Source of the DNA: a virus
DNA: 39,070 nucleotides
IMG/VR virus record: IMGVR_UViG_3300044846_002851
Coordinates: 1 to 39,070 of that record
Strand: one strand, 5' to 3'
Position numbers and translations under genes: made by a program
Part shown: positions 16,655-24,435 of the stretch, in pieces
Numbering within the stretch: position 1 is the first letter of the stretch
Layout: each line of letters begins with the position of its first letter
The notes under the pieces: model-generated
The model's input: the letters and a program-made list of their open reading frames with translations, nothing else
Databases searched by the model: none
What the model was told of the DNA's origin: nothing

Positions 16655-17812
16655 ATGAATGACAAAATAACATTAGTAAAAGACACTATCGACATTAATG
16701 ATGTTAATAATTTAATCGAATGGTTAAAAACTAACCCTAGATTAACTAAAGGGGACCTGACAATTGAATTTGAAAAAAAATGGTCTGAATGGTTAGGTAC
16801 CAAATATTCGGTATTTGTCAACTCAGGGTCATCTGCTAATTTAGCCGCAATATATTCCTTAATTCTTTCAGGTAAATTAAAAAACAATAAGATTGTTGTG
16901 CCCGCAGTATCATGGGTAACAACCGTAACACCAACAATACAATTAGGTTTAGAACCGATTATGTGTGAATGTGATATGGATAACTTAGGGTTAGATATTA
17001 ATCACTTAAAAGAGATTATCAAAAATGAAAATCCAAGTGCAATTATCTTAGTACACGTATTAGGATTTCCAAACCACATGGATGAAATCATAGAATTGTG
17101 TAAGGAAAATAACATTCTGTTAATTGAAGACACTTGTGAATCAATAGGGTCTGAATACAAAGGAAATAAATTAGGAACTCTTGGGGATTTATCAACATTC
17201 TCATTTTATTTTGGGCACCATATGTCAACCATTGAAGGTGGGATGGTTTCAACTGATGACGAAGAGTTATATCATATTTTATTATCAATTCGTTCTCATG
17301 GTTGGGACAGAGATTTACCTAAAGAAAAACAAGAATTTCTTAGAGAAAAGTATAATGTAGATTCATTTAGGTCGCTATACACTTTTTATTATCCGGGATT
17401 TAATTTAAGAGCAACTGATTTACAAGCCTTTATTGGTTTAAATCAGTTAGAAAAATTACCAATGATTGTTGAAAATAGATATAAAAACTATCTGAGATAT
17501 AAAAATGAAATTAAAAATGATTATTGGAACGTATCTCCACCTGAAAATTCTTATGTTTCAAATTTTTCATTCCCAATTATAACCAAAAATATTAAATCAT
17601 TAACTAAAGAGTTGATGGATAACAATATTGAGTGTCGTCCACTAATATGTGGTTCAATAAACGAACATCCGTTTTGGTATGAAAGATACGGAAAACAAGA
17701 ATTACCAAATTCAAAAAAGGTACATGAGTATGGAATATACATACCAAATAATCATCAGATGACTGATGATGAAATAACTAAAGTTATAAAAATAGTTAAC
17801 AATAATATATGA
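16655..17812 (+). CDS. GDP-4-keto-6-deoxy-D-mannose 3-dehydratase-like (ColD), PLP enzyme
   Basis: The 385-residue protein has the DegT/DnrJ/EryC1 aminotransferase fold. NSGSSANLAA (about 56-65) binds PLP phosphate, and LIEDTCESIGS supplies Asp159 for the pyridine ring. The position of the usual Schiff-base lysine reads SFYFGHHMSTIEGGM, so His188 replaces Lys. In this superfamily that change marks 3-dehydratases such as ColD, which remove the C3 hydroxyl of GDP-4-keto-6-deoxymannose using PLP and glutamate. The length and the His position are as I recall for E. coli ColD. E1-type Fe-S cysteines are not evident. It overlaps the Gmd gene by 4 bases, which supports a GDP-sugar substrate. A perosamine transaminase is disfavoured by the missing lysine. 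Confidence 0.83.
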   Translation: MNDKITLVKDTIDINDVNNLIEWLKTNPRLTKGDLTIEFEKKWSEWLGTKYSVFVNSGSSANLAAIYSLILSGKLKNNKIVVPAVSWVTTVTPTIQLGLEPIMCECDMDNLGLDINHLKEIIKNENPSAIILVHVLGFPNHMDEIIELCKENNILLIEDTCESIGSEYKGNKLGTLGDLSTFSFYFGHHMSTIEGGMVSTDDEELYHILLSIRSHGWDRDLPKEKQEFLREKYNVDSFRSLYTFYYPGFNLRATDLQAFIGLNQLEKLPMIVENRYKNYLRYKNEIKNDYWNVSPPENSYVSNFSFPIITKNIKSLTKELMDNNIECRPLICGSINEHPFWYERYGKQELPNSKKVHEYGIYIPNNHQMTDDEITKVIKIVNNNI

Positions 17813-18783
17813 AAATAGCATTAATTACCGGAATAAATGGACAAGACGGTTCGTACCTTGCAGAATTTTTATTAGAAAAAGGGTATGAAGTCCATGGGAC
17901 TTTAAAAAGAAATTCAGTTGCTGAAAATCAAACATCAAGATTAACATCAATATATGATAAAGTTAAATTACATTATGCCGATTTAACTGATTTATCATCA
18001 TTAATTAATGTGATTCAAAAAGTTTTACCTGATGAAATTTATAATTTAGCCGCTCAGTCTCATGTTAGAATATCATTTGACCAACCTTTATACACTGCAA
18101 ATGTTACTGGTATTGGAACATTAAATATGTTAGAGGCAGTTAAATCAATTAAACCTGAAGCTAAAATTTATCAAGCATCATCTTCCGAAATGTTTGGTAA
18201 TTCTATAGATTCGGATGGATTTCAAAGAGAAACAACACCAATGAATCCTGTGTCACCTTACGGATGTGCAAAGGTTTTTAGTTATAACATTTGTCGTAAC
18301 TACCGTAATTCATACGGAATGTTTATTTCCAATGGTATTTTATTTAATCATGAATCACCAAGAAGAGGAACAAATTTTGTAACAAATAAAGTTTGTAAAG
18401 AGGCGGTTAAAATTAAACTTGGGTTATCTAATGAACTTAAATTAGGTAATTTAGAGGCGACTAGAGATTGGGGACACGCTAAAGATTATGTTAAAGTAAT
18501 GTGGGAAATACTACAATTAGATAAACCTGATGATTTTGTATGTGCAACAGGAATTTCTCATACCGTACAAGACTTATGTGAATACGTATTTAAAAAATTA
18601 GATTTAGATTGGAAAAAATATGTTACACAAGACGAAAAATTTCTAAGACCCGAAGAATTACATAATTTGAAAGGGGACCCTTCAAAATTAGTTAAGTCAA
18701 CTAATTGGACACATGATTACACATTTGAAACCATGTTAGATGAGATGGTTGAATATTGGATAAACTATTACAAAAAAAATTAA
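17809..18783 (+). CDS. gmd: GDP-mannose 4,6-dehydratase
   Basis: The enzyme converts GDP-D-mannose to GDP-4-keto-6-deoxy-D-mannose, the branch point to fucose, colitose, rhamnose and perosamine. The NADP-binding loop is ITGINGQDGSYLAE (G8, G11, G14). NLAAQSHV, SSSEMFG (S125-S126-E127) and SPYGCAK (Y151, K155) are the Gmd active-site motifs, and NHESPRRG is the substrate-binding signature. ATRDWGHAKDYV completes it. At 324 residues it is a little shorter than usual, trimmed mostly at the C-terminus. It is coupled by a 4-base overlap to the ColD-like gene. Confidence 0.95.
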   Translation: MKIALITGINGQDGSYLAEFLLEKGYEVHGTLKRNSVAENQTSRLTSIYDKVKLHYADLTDLSSLINVIQKVLPDEIYNLAAQSHVRISFDQPLYTANVTGIGTLNMLEAVKSIKPEAKIYQASSSEMFGNSIDSDGFQRETTPMNPVSPYGCAKVFSYNICRNYRNSYGMFISNGILFNHESPRRGTNFVTNKVCKEAVKIKLGLSNELKLGNLEATRDWGHAKDYVKVMWEILQLDKPDDFVCATGISHTVQDLCEYVFKKLDLDWKKYVTQDEKFLRPEELHNLKGDPSKLVKSTNWTHDYTFETMLDEMVEYWINYYKKN

Positions 18784-18786
18784 ACT

Positions 18787-19170
18787 ATGGTAACAGTACC
18801 AGTTAGTGTTGGTGAGTTAATTGATAAATTATCAATTCTTCACGTAAAACAATTAAAAATAGTTAATGAAAATAAATTATCTTTCATTAATAAAGAATTT
18901 GAATTGATATACAATATGTCATCAATGTATTTAGATGATGAAAAAATTTTAAACCTTTATCGTCAACTAATTGAAGTTAATTTATCATTATGGGACGTAG
19001 AAGATGAGTTAAGAACAATTGAAACTACTAAGAATTTCGATTCACATTTTATTGAATTAGCTAGAAAAGTATATTATATTAATGATGATAGATTCTTATT
19101 GAAAAATCAAATTAATGAATTAACTGATTCTGAAGTTAGAGAACAAAAAGATTATGTCGAATATAAATAA
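18787..19170 (+). CDS. DUF6165 family protein
   Basis: A 127-residue helical protein opening VTVPVSVGELIDKLSILHVKQLKI, which I recognise as the DUF6165 pattern. Members are small cytoplasmic proteins common in LPS and polysaccharide gene clusters, with no known activity. It follows gmd by 3 bases. A supporting role for the neighbouring nucleotide-sugar enzymes or transferases is inferred from this repeated association. Confidence 0.7.
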   Translation: MVTVPVSVGELIDKLSILHVKQLKIVNENKLSFINKEFELIYNMSSMYLDDEKILNLYRQLIEVNLSLWDVEDELRTIETTKNFDSHFIELARKVYYINDDRFLLKNQINELTDSEVREQKDYVEYK

Positions 19171-19187
19171 ATTACTAAATTTAAACT

Positions 19188-19931
19188 GTGCAAAAACCAA
19201 CTAGAGGGAGTAAACCAAAACCAACTTCAACACCAATAAGTGATAAAGTTGACACAAGAACGAAAAAACAATTAATTTGTTCTTTGGTTAAAAAGAAAAC
19301 TAAACAAAAGTTTTTATCAGAAAGTCAAAGAAAATACTATGATATTCTCAATAATAATCAAATTACAATTTGTTCAGGTCCTGCAGGGGTAGGTAAAAGT
19401 TACATAGCAATGAAAGCTGCTGTGGACTTATTATTAGACGAGAACAACGCATATGAAAAAATAATCATTGTCAGACCGGCAGTTGAAGCTGAAGAAAAAC
19501 TTGGCAGTTTACCCGGAGGTGTCGAAGAAAAATTAGACCCTTATATTTTTCCATCATATTATTTGTTAAATAAAATAATCGGAAAAGAAACAAGAGAAAA
19601 ATTAAAAGATATTGAAGCGATTGAAGTATTCGCCTTAGCATATATGAGGGGAATGAATATTGACAACTCAATATTAATTTTTGAAGAAGCGCAAAACTCA
19701 ACACCAAGTCAAATGAAACTTTTACTAACAAGGATTGGTTTTAATTCAAAATTCTTTATTTCAGGAGATTTAGAACAATTTGACAGACATAAAGATAAAA
19801 CACAAACAGGGTTATGGGATGCTCTTAAAAAATTTCAAGATTTAGATGATGTTGGAACATTTGAGTTTAATCCGGAAGACGTAGTTAGAAATCCACTAAT
19901 TTCTAAAATATTGAAAAGATATGAACCATGA
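19188..19931 (+). CDS. phoH: PhoH family P-loop ATPase
   Basis: A 247-residue protein with a GTG start at 19188. No ATG is available before the P-loop. The Walker A motif is CSGPAGVGKSYIA (about 62-74), followed by IIIVRPAVEAEEKLGSLPGG, the PhoH signature after the first strand. Walker B reads ILIFEEAQNSTPSQMKLLLTRIG, with Glu where most PhoH proteins have Asp, and FISGDLEQFD is the sensor region. PhoH genes are common in marine phages. The role is uncertain, possibly RNA metabolism. The basic N-terminal 40 residues could bind nucleic acid. The stop overlaps the methyltransferase start. Confidence 0.9.
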   Translation: MQKPTRGSKPKPTSTPISDKVDTRTKKQLICSLVKKKTKQKFLSESQRKYYDILNNNQITICSGPAGVGKSYIAMKAAVDLLLDENNAYEKIIIVRPAVEAEEKLGSLPGGVEEKLDPYIFPSYYLLNKIIGKETREKLKDIEAIEVFALAYMRGMNIDNSILIFEEAQNSTPSQMKLLLTRIGFNSKFFISGDLEQFDRHKDKTQTGLWDALKKFQDLDDVGTFEFNPEDVVRNPLISKILKRYEP

Positions 19932-20554
19932 TAACAATTAAAGAACACACAATAGAAGAAACCATTATTGACAAAAACGGATGGGTTTTAGATTTAGGAT
20001 GTGTAAATTTTGGATTTAGTCTTGAAGTAAAAAAATATTGTAATAATGTTATTTGTGTTGACCCAAATCCAAATATTAAAGAAATACCTGACGGATTAAT
20101 TTATGAAAATATCGCAATTACACACGATGAAAATTTAACCGAGGACGTATATTATCTATATGATGATATTAGTGGATATTCATTACTAAACCCATCAAAC
20201 GATACTTGTAGATTATTAAGTGAACAAATCATTAATTTAACAACAATAAAAAAATTAATGTTAAAATATGATATTGAAAAATTTGAACTGATAAAATTTG
20301 ATATTGAGGGGTCCGAATACAAAATATTAGAAAATTTAGATTGGAGTATTTCTAAACAATTTTCTGTTGAATTCCATGACTTTAGAAATATGAACCCATA
20401 TTACCCTAATAATGAAATATATTATGATAAATTATTAGACCAAATAAAAGATAAATTTGATGTAATAACTCATTCAAATACACATCATCCAGGGTTTCCA
20501 TTGGGTATGGGTTATAACTATTGGGATAGTTTATTTGTTGAGAAAAAACAGTAA
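19928..20554 (+). CDS. FkbM-type SAM-dependent methyltransferase
   Basis: A 208-residue class I methyltransferase. GWVLDLGCVNFGFSLEV is the SAM-binding loop (the usual DxGxxxG is DLGCVNFG), CVDPNPNIKEIP binds the ribose, and IKFDIEGSEYKILENLDW is the diagnostic FkbM motif. Members O-methylate sugars in glycolipids, O-antigens and natural products. Embedded in the glycan island, it probably caps or decorates a sugar residue. The ATG lies in the stop of phoH (4-base overlap). Confidence 0.85.
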   Translation: MITIKEHTIEETIIDKNGWVLDLGCVNFGFSLEVKKYCNNVICVDPNPNIKEIPDGLIYENIAITHDENLTEDVYYLYDDISGYSLLNPSNDTCRLLSEQIINLTTIKKLMLKYDIEKFELIKFDIEGSEYKILENLDWSISKQFSVEFHDFRNMNPYYPNNEIYYDKLLDQIKDKFDVITHSNTHHPGFPLGMGYNYWDSLFVEKKQ

Positions 20555-20567
20555 AAAGACACAAATT

Positions 20568-21167
20568 ATGAGAATTGGAGTAGAGTTAAATGGGGTGTTG
20601 AGAGACACCCTTAAAAAAATACAACAAGAGTACGAAAAATGGTATATTGAAAATCCGTTTAAAGAAGATGGTGAAGAGGAATTTGAATATGGGGTAATCT
20701 CTGATTTGATAACTTTGAATATCATGAATCACCTTAAATTTAAAAATGAGGACGAATTATATGATTTTCTTTATAAAGAACATACAATGGAAATTTTCGG
20801 TCATTCGGGGTCTGTTGAAGTATCGAGTATGATGGACTTTAACGAGTTTTATTTAGATGTTAGGGATAATCACGATATTTTAATAGTATCAGATGAAATG
20901 GGTAAATCAAAACCGGCGTCATTATTTTTCATTTCAAAATTTGGATGTTTAGTAGAAACTGTAAAATTTTATAGTGAAAGTACAATAAATTCTATGTGGG
21001 ATTCAATAGACGTTTTACTTACGGCAAATCCTAAACTATTATTAGAGCATCCTGAGGATAAAAAGGTAATTAAATTCAACACCAATTATAACTCAGAAAT
21101 TAACATCGAGCATTCAATATCAAGTATTAAAGAGCTCAAATCTAAAATATCAGAAATTTATGATTAA
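20568..21167 (+). CDS. Degenerate HAD-like protein
   Basis: I start at ATG 20568, giving 200 residues. An upstream in-frame TTG at 20535 would overlap the previous gene by 20 bases. The opening RIGVELNGVLRDT lines up with HAD motif I (DxDGVL), but both catalytic aspartates are changed, to Glu and Asn. ILIVSDEMGKSKPASLF resembles motif II with Ser and a following Lys, while the motif III region DVLLTANPKLL lacks the acidic pair. It is thus HAD-like in order of motifs but unlikely to be a normal phosphatase. A binding or regulatory role is possible. The fold assignment is moderate. Confidence 0.5.
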   Translation: MRIGVELNGVLRDTLKKIQQEYEKWYIENPFKEDGEEEFEYGVISDLITLNIMNHLKFKNEDELYDFLYKEHTMEIFGHSGSVEVSSMMDFNEFYLDVRDNHDILIVSDEMGKSKPASLFFISKFGCLVETVKFYSESTINSMWDSIDVLLTANPKLLLEHPEDKKVIKFNTNYNSEINIEHSISSIKELKSKISEIYD

Positions 21168-21438
21168 TGTATTAGGAGAAACTTATTATGTTGACTTAGA
21201 CTTAGTTGAAGAGTATATTGGAATACCAAACAATGAAGTGTCAATGTCAGGTGAAACGTCTGAAATGAAAATAAACATTATTAAGTTTGACTTGGTTAAA
21301 ATGTTATTGGACACAGTATTAACTGAACATGAAGACGGTGATGAAACCTTAGGTATGAAACAATCATCAAACACAAGCATTCCGTTTAGAATTGCATTCA
21401 ATAGCTTATTAAATAAAAAACTTATAAATCACTATTAA
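21160..21438 (+). CDS. Small hypothetical protein
   Basis: This 92-residue protein begins MINVLGETYYVDLDLVEEYIGIP and ends SLLNKKLINHY. No known domain is seen. It overlaps the HAD-like gene by 8 bases and is followed 3 bases later by a glycosyltransferase. It has a short beta start and helical rest, no membrane segment and no cysteine. It might be a partner of the HAD-like protein, judging only from coupled translation. Confidence 0.6.
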   Translation: MINVLGETYYVDLDLVEEYIGIPNNEVSMSGETSEMKINIIKFDLVKMLLDTVLTEHEDGDETLGMKQSSNTSIPFRIAFNSLLNKKLINHY

Positions 21439-21441
21439 AAT

Positions 21442-22494
21442 ATGGAAAATTCGTTAGAAGAAAAAGTAAAACAATCCATTCAAACATTAAGAGACAAACA
21501 AGCCCGAATTTATCTATTAGTTCAAGACACTAAAGGTAATGCAAGAGCCTCTGTCCGTTATATGTATCAAATGGGTAAAACATTAAAAGATAATGGGTTT
21601 AACCCAATCATACTTCATGAAAAGGCCGATTACGCAGGTGTTATTGCATGGTTAAGTGAAGAATATATGGAGTTACCTCATAAAGCCATTGAAGGCCAAA
21701 ACTTAGAAATATCTCCTGAAGACTTTTTAGTTATACCTGAAGTATTTGGTTATGTTATGGACCAAGTAAAACAATTACCGTGCGCTAAAATTGTTTTAAC
21801 ACAATCTTACGCATATATGTTGGAAACGTTACAACCAGGTCAAACTTGGGCTCAATTTGGGTTTATGAAATGTATCACAACCAATAACAAACAAAAAGAA
21901 TATATTGAGAAAGTTATGAGAAATTGTTCTTTTGATATTATTGAACCTTACATTAGTGAGTCGTTTGAATCTAAATCTTTACCACCAATGCCAATTATTG
22001 GTATTCATACTAAAGACCAAAGCGACGCAGTTAATTTAATTAAAACGTTCTATTTGAAATTCCCACAATATCGTTGGTTTACATTTAGAGATTTACGAGG
22101 GTTATCTGAAACTGAATTCGCTAATTCACTTAAGGATTGTTTTGTAAGTGTTTGGGTTGATAACGAAAGTGGTTTTGGAACATTCCCATTAGAATCAATG
22201 AAATGTAATGTACCAGTTATTGGTAAAGTACCTAATTTACCACCTAGTTGGATGAATGAAGATAATGGAATATGGATAACAGACCAAACATTACTTGCAG
22301 ATATTGTTGCAGATTTTATTCAAAATTGGTTAGAAGATAATATTAAACCTGAAGTTTATGAAGAAATGAAAAAAACCTCAGAACAATTTTCAGATAAACA
22401 AAAATTCGAATCAACTGTAGTTACCTTATTTGAAGATTATTTAAACACAAGAGCTAACGCGTTCGAACAACAAATAACAAAAACAGAAGAATAA
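21442..22494 (+). CDS. Putative GT-B glycosyltransferase
   Basis: The 350-residue protein starts with a helix, then IYLLVQDTKGNARASVRYMYQMG, a GT-B N-terminal motif for acceptor binding. A bridging region ending MPIIGIHTKDQSDAVNLIK starts the donor half. FVSVWVDNESGFGTFPLESMKCNVPVIGKV contains the GT4-like GFGTFPLEA-type signature (Gly-Phe-Gly then Glu), where the Glu contacts the nucleotide-sugar. No transmembrane segment is visible. It sits 1 base before a GT2-type gene. Confidence 0.78.
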   Translation: MENSLEEKVKQSIQTLRDKQARIYLLVQDTKGNARASVRYMYQMGKTLKDNGFNPIILHEKADYAGVIAWLSEEYMELPHKAIEGQNLEISPEDFLVIPEVFGYVMDQVKQLPCAKIVLTQSYAYMLETLQPGQTWAQFGFMKCITTNNKQKEYIEKVMRNCSFDIIEPYISESFESKSLPPMPIIGIHTKDQSDAVNLIKTFYLKFPQYRWFTFRDLRGLSETEFANSLKDCFVSVWVDNESGFGTFPLESMKCNVPVIGKVPNLPPSWMNEDNGIWITDQTLLADIVADFIQNWLEDNIKPEVYEEMKKTSEQFSDKQKFESTVVTLFEDYLNTRANAFEQQITKTEE

Positions 22495-22495
22495 T

Positions 22496-23302
22496 ATGGA
22501 AAACAAATTATCACTTTCAATTATATTACCAATCAAATCTTCAAAAGTTAAAGATTTTGAAGATTATTTTAACAAAGCAATTGAATCTATTAAAAACCAA
22601 CAAGTTGGTATTGAAGAATTAGTTATTATACATACTCCGGAAGAGTCATTGGTCTCTTATTTAAATGGATATGATTTTGGAGAATTATCGGTTAATAAAT
22701 TACTTTGGGATAAAGACCCGAGTTATATGGACCAAGTTAATCACGGAATTAAAAATGCTAAAGGTAAATGGGTCTCATTGTTTGAATTTGATGATGAATA
22801 TTCATCAATTTGGTTTAAAAATGTTAAAACCTATAGTGAGGCTTATCCTGAAATACAAATGTTTTTACCTGTAGTTGTTGAAACTGACGATAAAGGTGTG
22901 TTTGCAGGGTTTACAAATGAAGCAACATTTGCTGCCAATTTTACACAAGAAGTAGGATTTTTAACTAATGATACATTACAAAATTATCAGAATTTTCAAA
23001 CTGCGGGGTCAGTATTTAAAAAAGAAATTATTGAAGATTTTGGTGGTTTCAAATCATCAATTAAATTAACATTTATTTACGAATTTTTATTAAGGTTAAC
23101 TTATAATTCAGTTTCAATTATGACCATCCCTAAACTTGGTTATAAACATACCAATATGAGGGAAGGTTCAATATTTTGGAATTATAAGTTTGGAGAGTCT
23201 GTAATGACAGAGGATGAGGTTAAGTTTTGGATTCAAACAGCAAAACGAGAATATTTCTTCGTTGAGGATAGAGCCATAAAATATGAACTATCAAATGAGT
23301 AA
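22496..23302 (+). CDS. Family 2-like glycosyltransferase
   Basis: A 268-residue GT-A type protein: LSLSIILPIKSSKVKDFEDYFNKA is the standard N-terminal strand and helix, VNHGIKNAKGKWVSLFEFDDEYSS is the region leading to the DxD-equivalent FDDE, and FGGFKSSIKLTFIYEFLLRL resembles the acceptor ED region with a changed pattern. No membrane tail is visible. It is the last gene of the glycan island, directly followed by the sigma factor gene with no gap. Confidence 0.75.
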   Translation: MENKLSLSIILPIKSSKVKDFEDYFNKAIESIKNQQVGIEELVIIHTPEESLVSYLNGYDFGELSVNKLLWDKDPSYMDQVNHGIKNAKGKWVSLFEFDDEYSSIWFKNVKTYSEAYPEIQMFLPVVVETDDKGVFAGFTNEATFAANFTQEVGFLTNDTLQNYQNFQTAGSVFKKEIIEDFGGFKSSIKLTFIYEFLLRLTYNSVSIMTIPKLGYKHTNMREGSIFWNYKFGESVMTEDEVKFWIQTAKREYFFVEDRAIKYELSNE

Positions 23303-24049
23303 ATGCAAGAAACTCTATCTGCGTCAACAGAAGATGTTTTATCAAAAAAAAGAGGTAGGAAAACCGTTAATTTAAACTATTTTGCGGAAAAAGAAGAATT
23401 AGCTGTAAGAAATTTTTTAATTGCCGAAACCTTTGAGGAGAAAAATAAAATTTATAATGAATTTTTAAGAGCACCTCTCGATAAAATGATATCTTCTATT
23501 ATTAGACGATACAAATTATATCGTAAAGATATGAATTTTATTGAAATTCATACCGACACACATTCTTTTTTAATGACCAAAGTTGATAAATTCAAACCGG
23601 CAAAAGAAAAGAAAGCATATTCATATTTTGGAACTATTTGTAAAAATTATTTAATGGGTCAAATCATTAAAGACCAAAAAGAAACAAATAGAAAAGTATC
23701 TTATGAAGATATTTCCGCAAGTATTGAAGAAAGACCTGATATGATTTATAGAATTGATGATGATGTGGTTGAGAGCCATGTTATCATCAATGAATATCTC
23801 AAAGAATTAAAAGAATTTATTGAACGGGAATCGTTAAATGATAATGAAAAAAAATTAGGTTATGCTTTAATTGATTTGTTTGACAATTATGAGGAAATAT
23901 TCTCAGGTGCAGATAATAATAAGTTTAATAAAAATGTCATTCTTCTTTCATTAAGAGAAATGACGAATTTAAGTACTAAAGAAATTCGTAGTTCTATCAA
24001 ACGATTCAAAAAGCTTTATCTAATTATTCAGGTAAAGATGAAAAACTAA
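23303..24049 (+). CDS. Late transcription sigma factor, T4 gp55-like
   Basis: A 248-residue sigma-like protein. The central patch KAYSYFGTICKNYLMGQIIKDQKETNRKVSYED resembles sigma region 2, where aromatic residues open the -10 element, and this arrangement is typical of gp55 of T4-like phages (shown by residues about 109-142). KSIIRRYKLYR-like sequence upstream (ISSIIRRYKLYRKDM) would contact the core polymerase. The C-terminal part ends with a helical segment (LREMTNLSTKEIRSSIKRFKKLY) that looks like a minimal region 4-like helix-turn-helix. It should direct RNA polymerase to late promoters, and a recurring TATTTATA motif in the window is a candidate target. Confidence 0.75.
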   Translation: MQETLSASTEDVLSKKRGRKTVNLNYFAEKEELAVRNFLIAETFEEKNKIYNEFLRAPLDKMISSIIRRYKLYRKDMNFIEIHTDTHSFLMTKVDKFKPAKEKKAYSYFGTICKNYLMGQIIKDQKETNRKVSYEDISASIEERPDMIYRIDDDVVESHVIINEYLKELKEFIERESLNDNEKKLGYALIDLFDNYEEIFSGADNNKFNKNVILLSLREMTNLSTKEIRSSIKRFKKLYLIIQVKMKN

Positions 24050-24068
24050 ACGGAAAGTATTTATTAGT

Positions 24069-24434
24069 ATGGCAAGACCTACAAGAAAAGAAATTAATTT
24101 TTCTAAAGATTCTATATTATCGCTTATGCAAGAAATCTATAATGAACTTGTTGAGCAAAGACAGACTGCAATTAGAATTCAAAACAAAATGTTGGCAATG
24201 TTGAAAGACCCTGCTGATATGGTAACTATTGGACCGGTAATTGAAAAACAACAAAAAATCGTTAATGATTGTGTTGAGAAAAAAATTAGTTTGTCAAAAC
24301 TACAATCGAGTATTTGGGAAAAATCTAATAATAATACCGAATCATTTTCATTAGCAGATTTAGATGAAGATTTAATACAGAATCTTATTGAAAAAGATGT
24401 TTCTGATGATTTAGAAACATATAAAATGAAATAA
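24069..24434 (+). CDS. Small helical hypothetical protein
   Basis: A 121-residue protein, almost fully helical, with heptad-like spacing in residues 13-80 (ILSLMQEIYNELVEQ, IGPVIEKQQKIVNDCVEKK), so a coiled coil is likely. The C-terminus is acidic (SLADLDEDLIQNLIEKD). It follows the sigma gene by 19 bases and precedes a large tail protein by 1 base. By position it could be a transcription cofactor (in the way T4 gp33 helps gp55) or a tail chaperone, but no sequence similarity to gp33 was noticed. Confidence 0.55.
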   Translation: MARPTRKEINFSKDSILSLMQEIYNELVEQRQTAIRIQNKMLAMLKDPADMVTIGPVIEKQQKIVNDCVEKKISLSKLQSSIWEKSNNNTESFSLADLDEDLIQNLIEKDVSDDLETYKMK

Positions 24435-24435
24435 G

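Noticed and set aside
16588-16887. Minus-strand open frame of 99 codons opposite the start of the ColD-like gene
   Set aside because: It lies across the DUF6492-like and ColD-like genes in antisense, has no family resemblance, and the plus-strand proteins are clearly real.
16655-17812. Perosamine synthase or other sugar transaminase
   Set aside because: The Schiff-base lysine is replaced by His188, which points to a dehydratase rather than a transaminase.
5241-23302. Bacterial O-antigen cluster or assembly error joined to phage DNA
   Set aside because: Base composition, tight overlaps and the embedded phage-type genes (dUTPase, PhoH, exonuclease) are continuous with the rest, and the sigma gene follows without a gap.
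24058-24065. TATTTATT before the gene at 24069 as a further late promoter
   Set aside because: It ends only 3-4 bases before the ATG, which does not match the 13-15 base spacing of the other copies.
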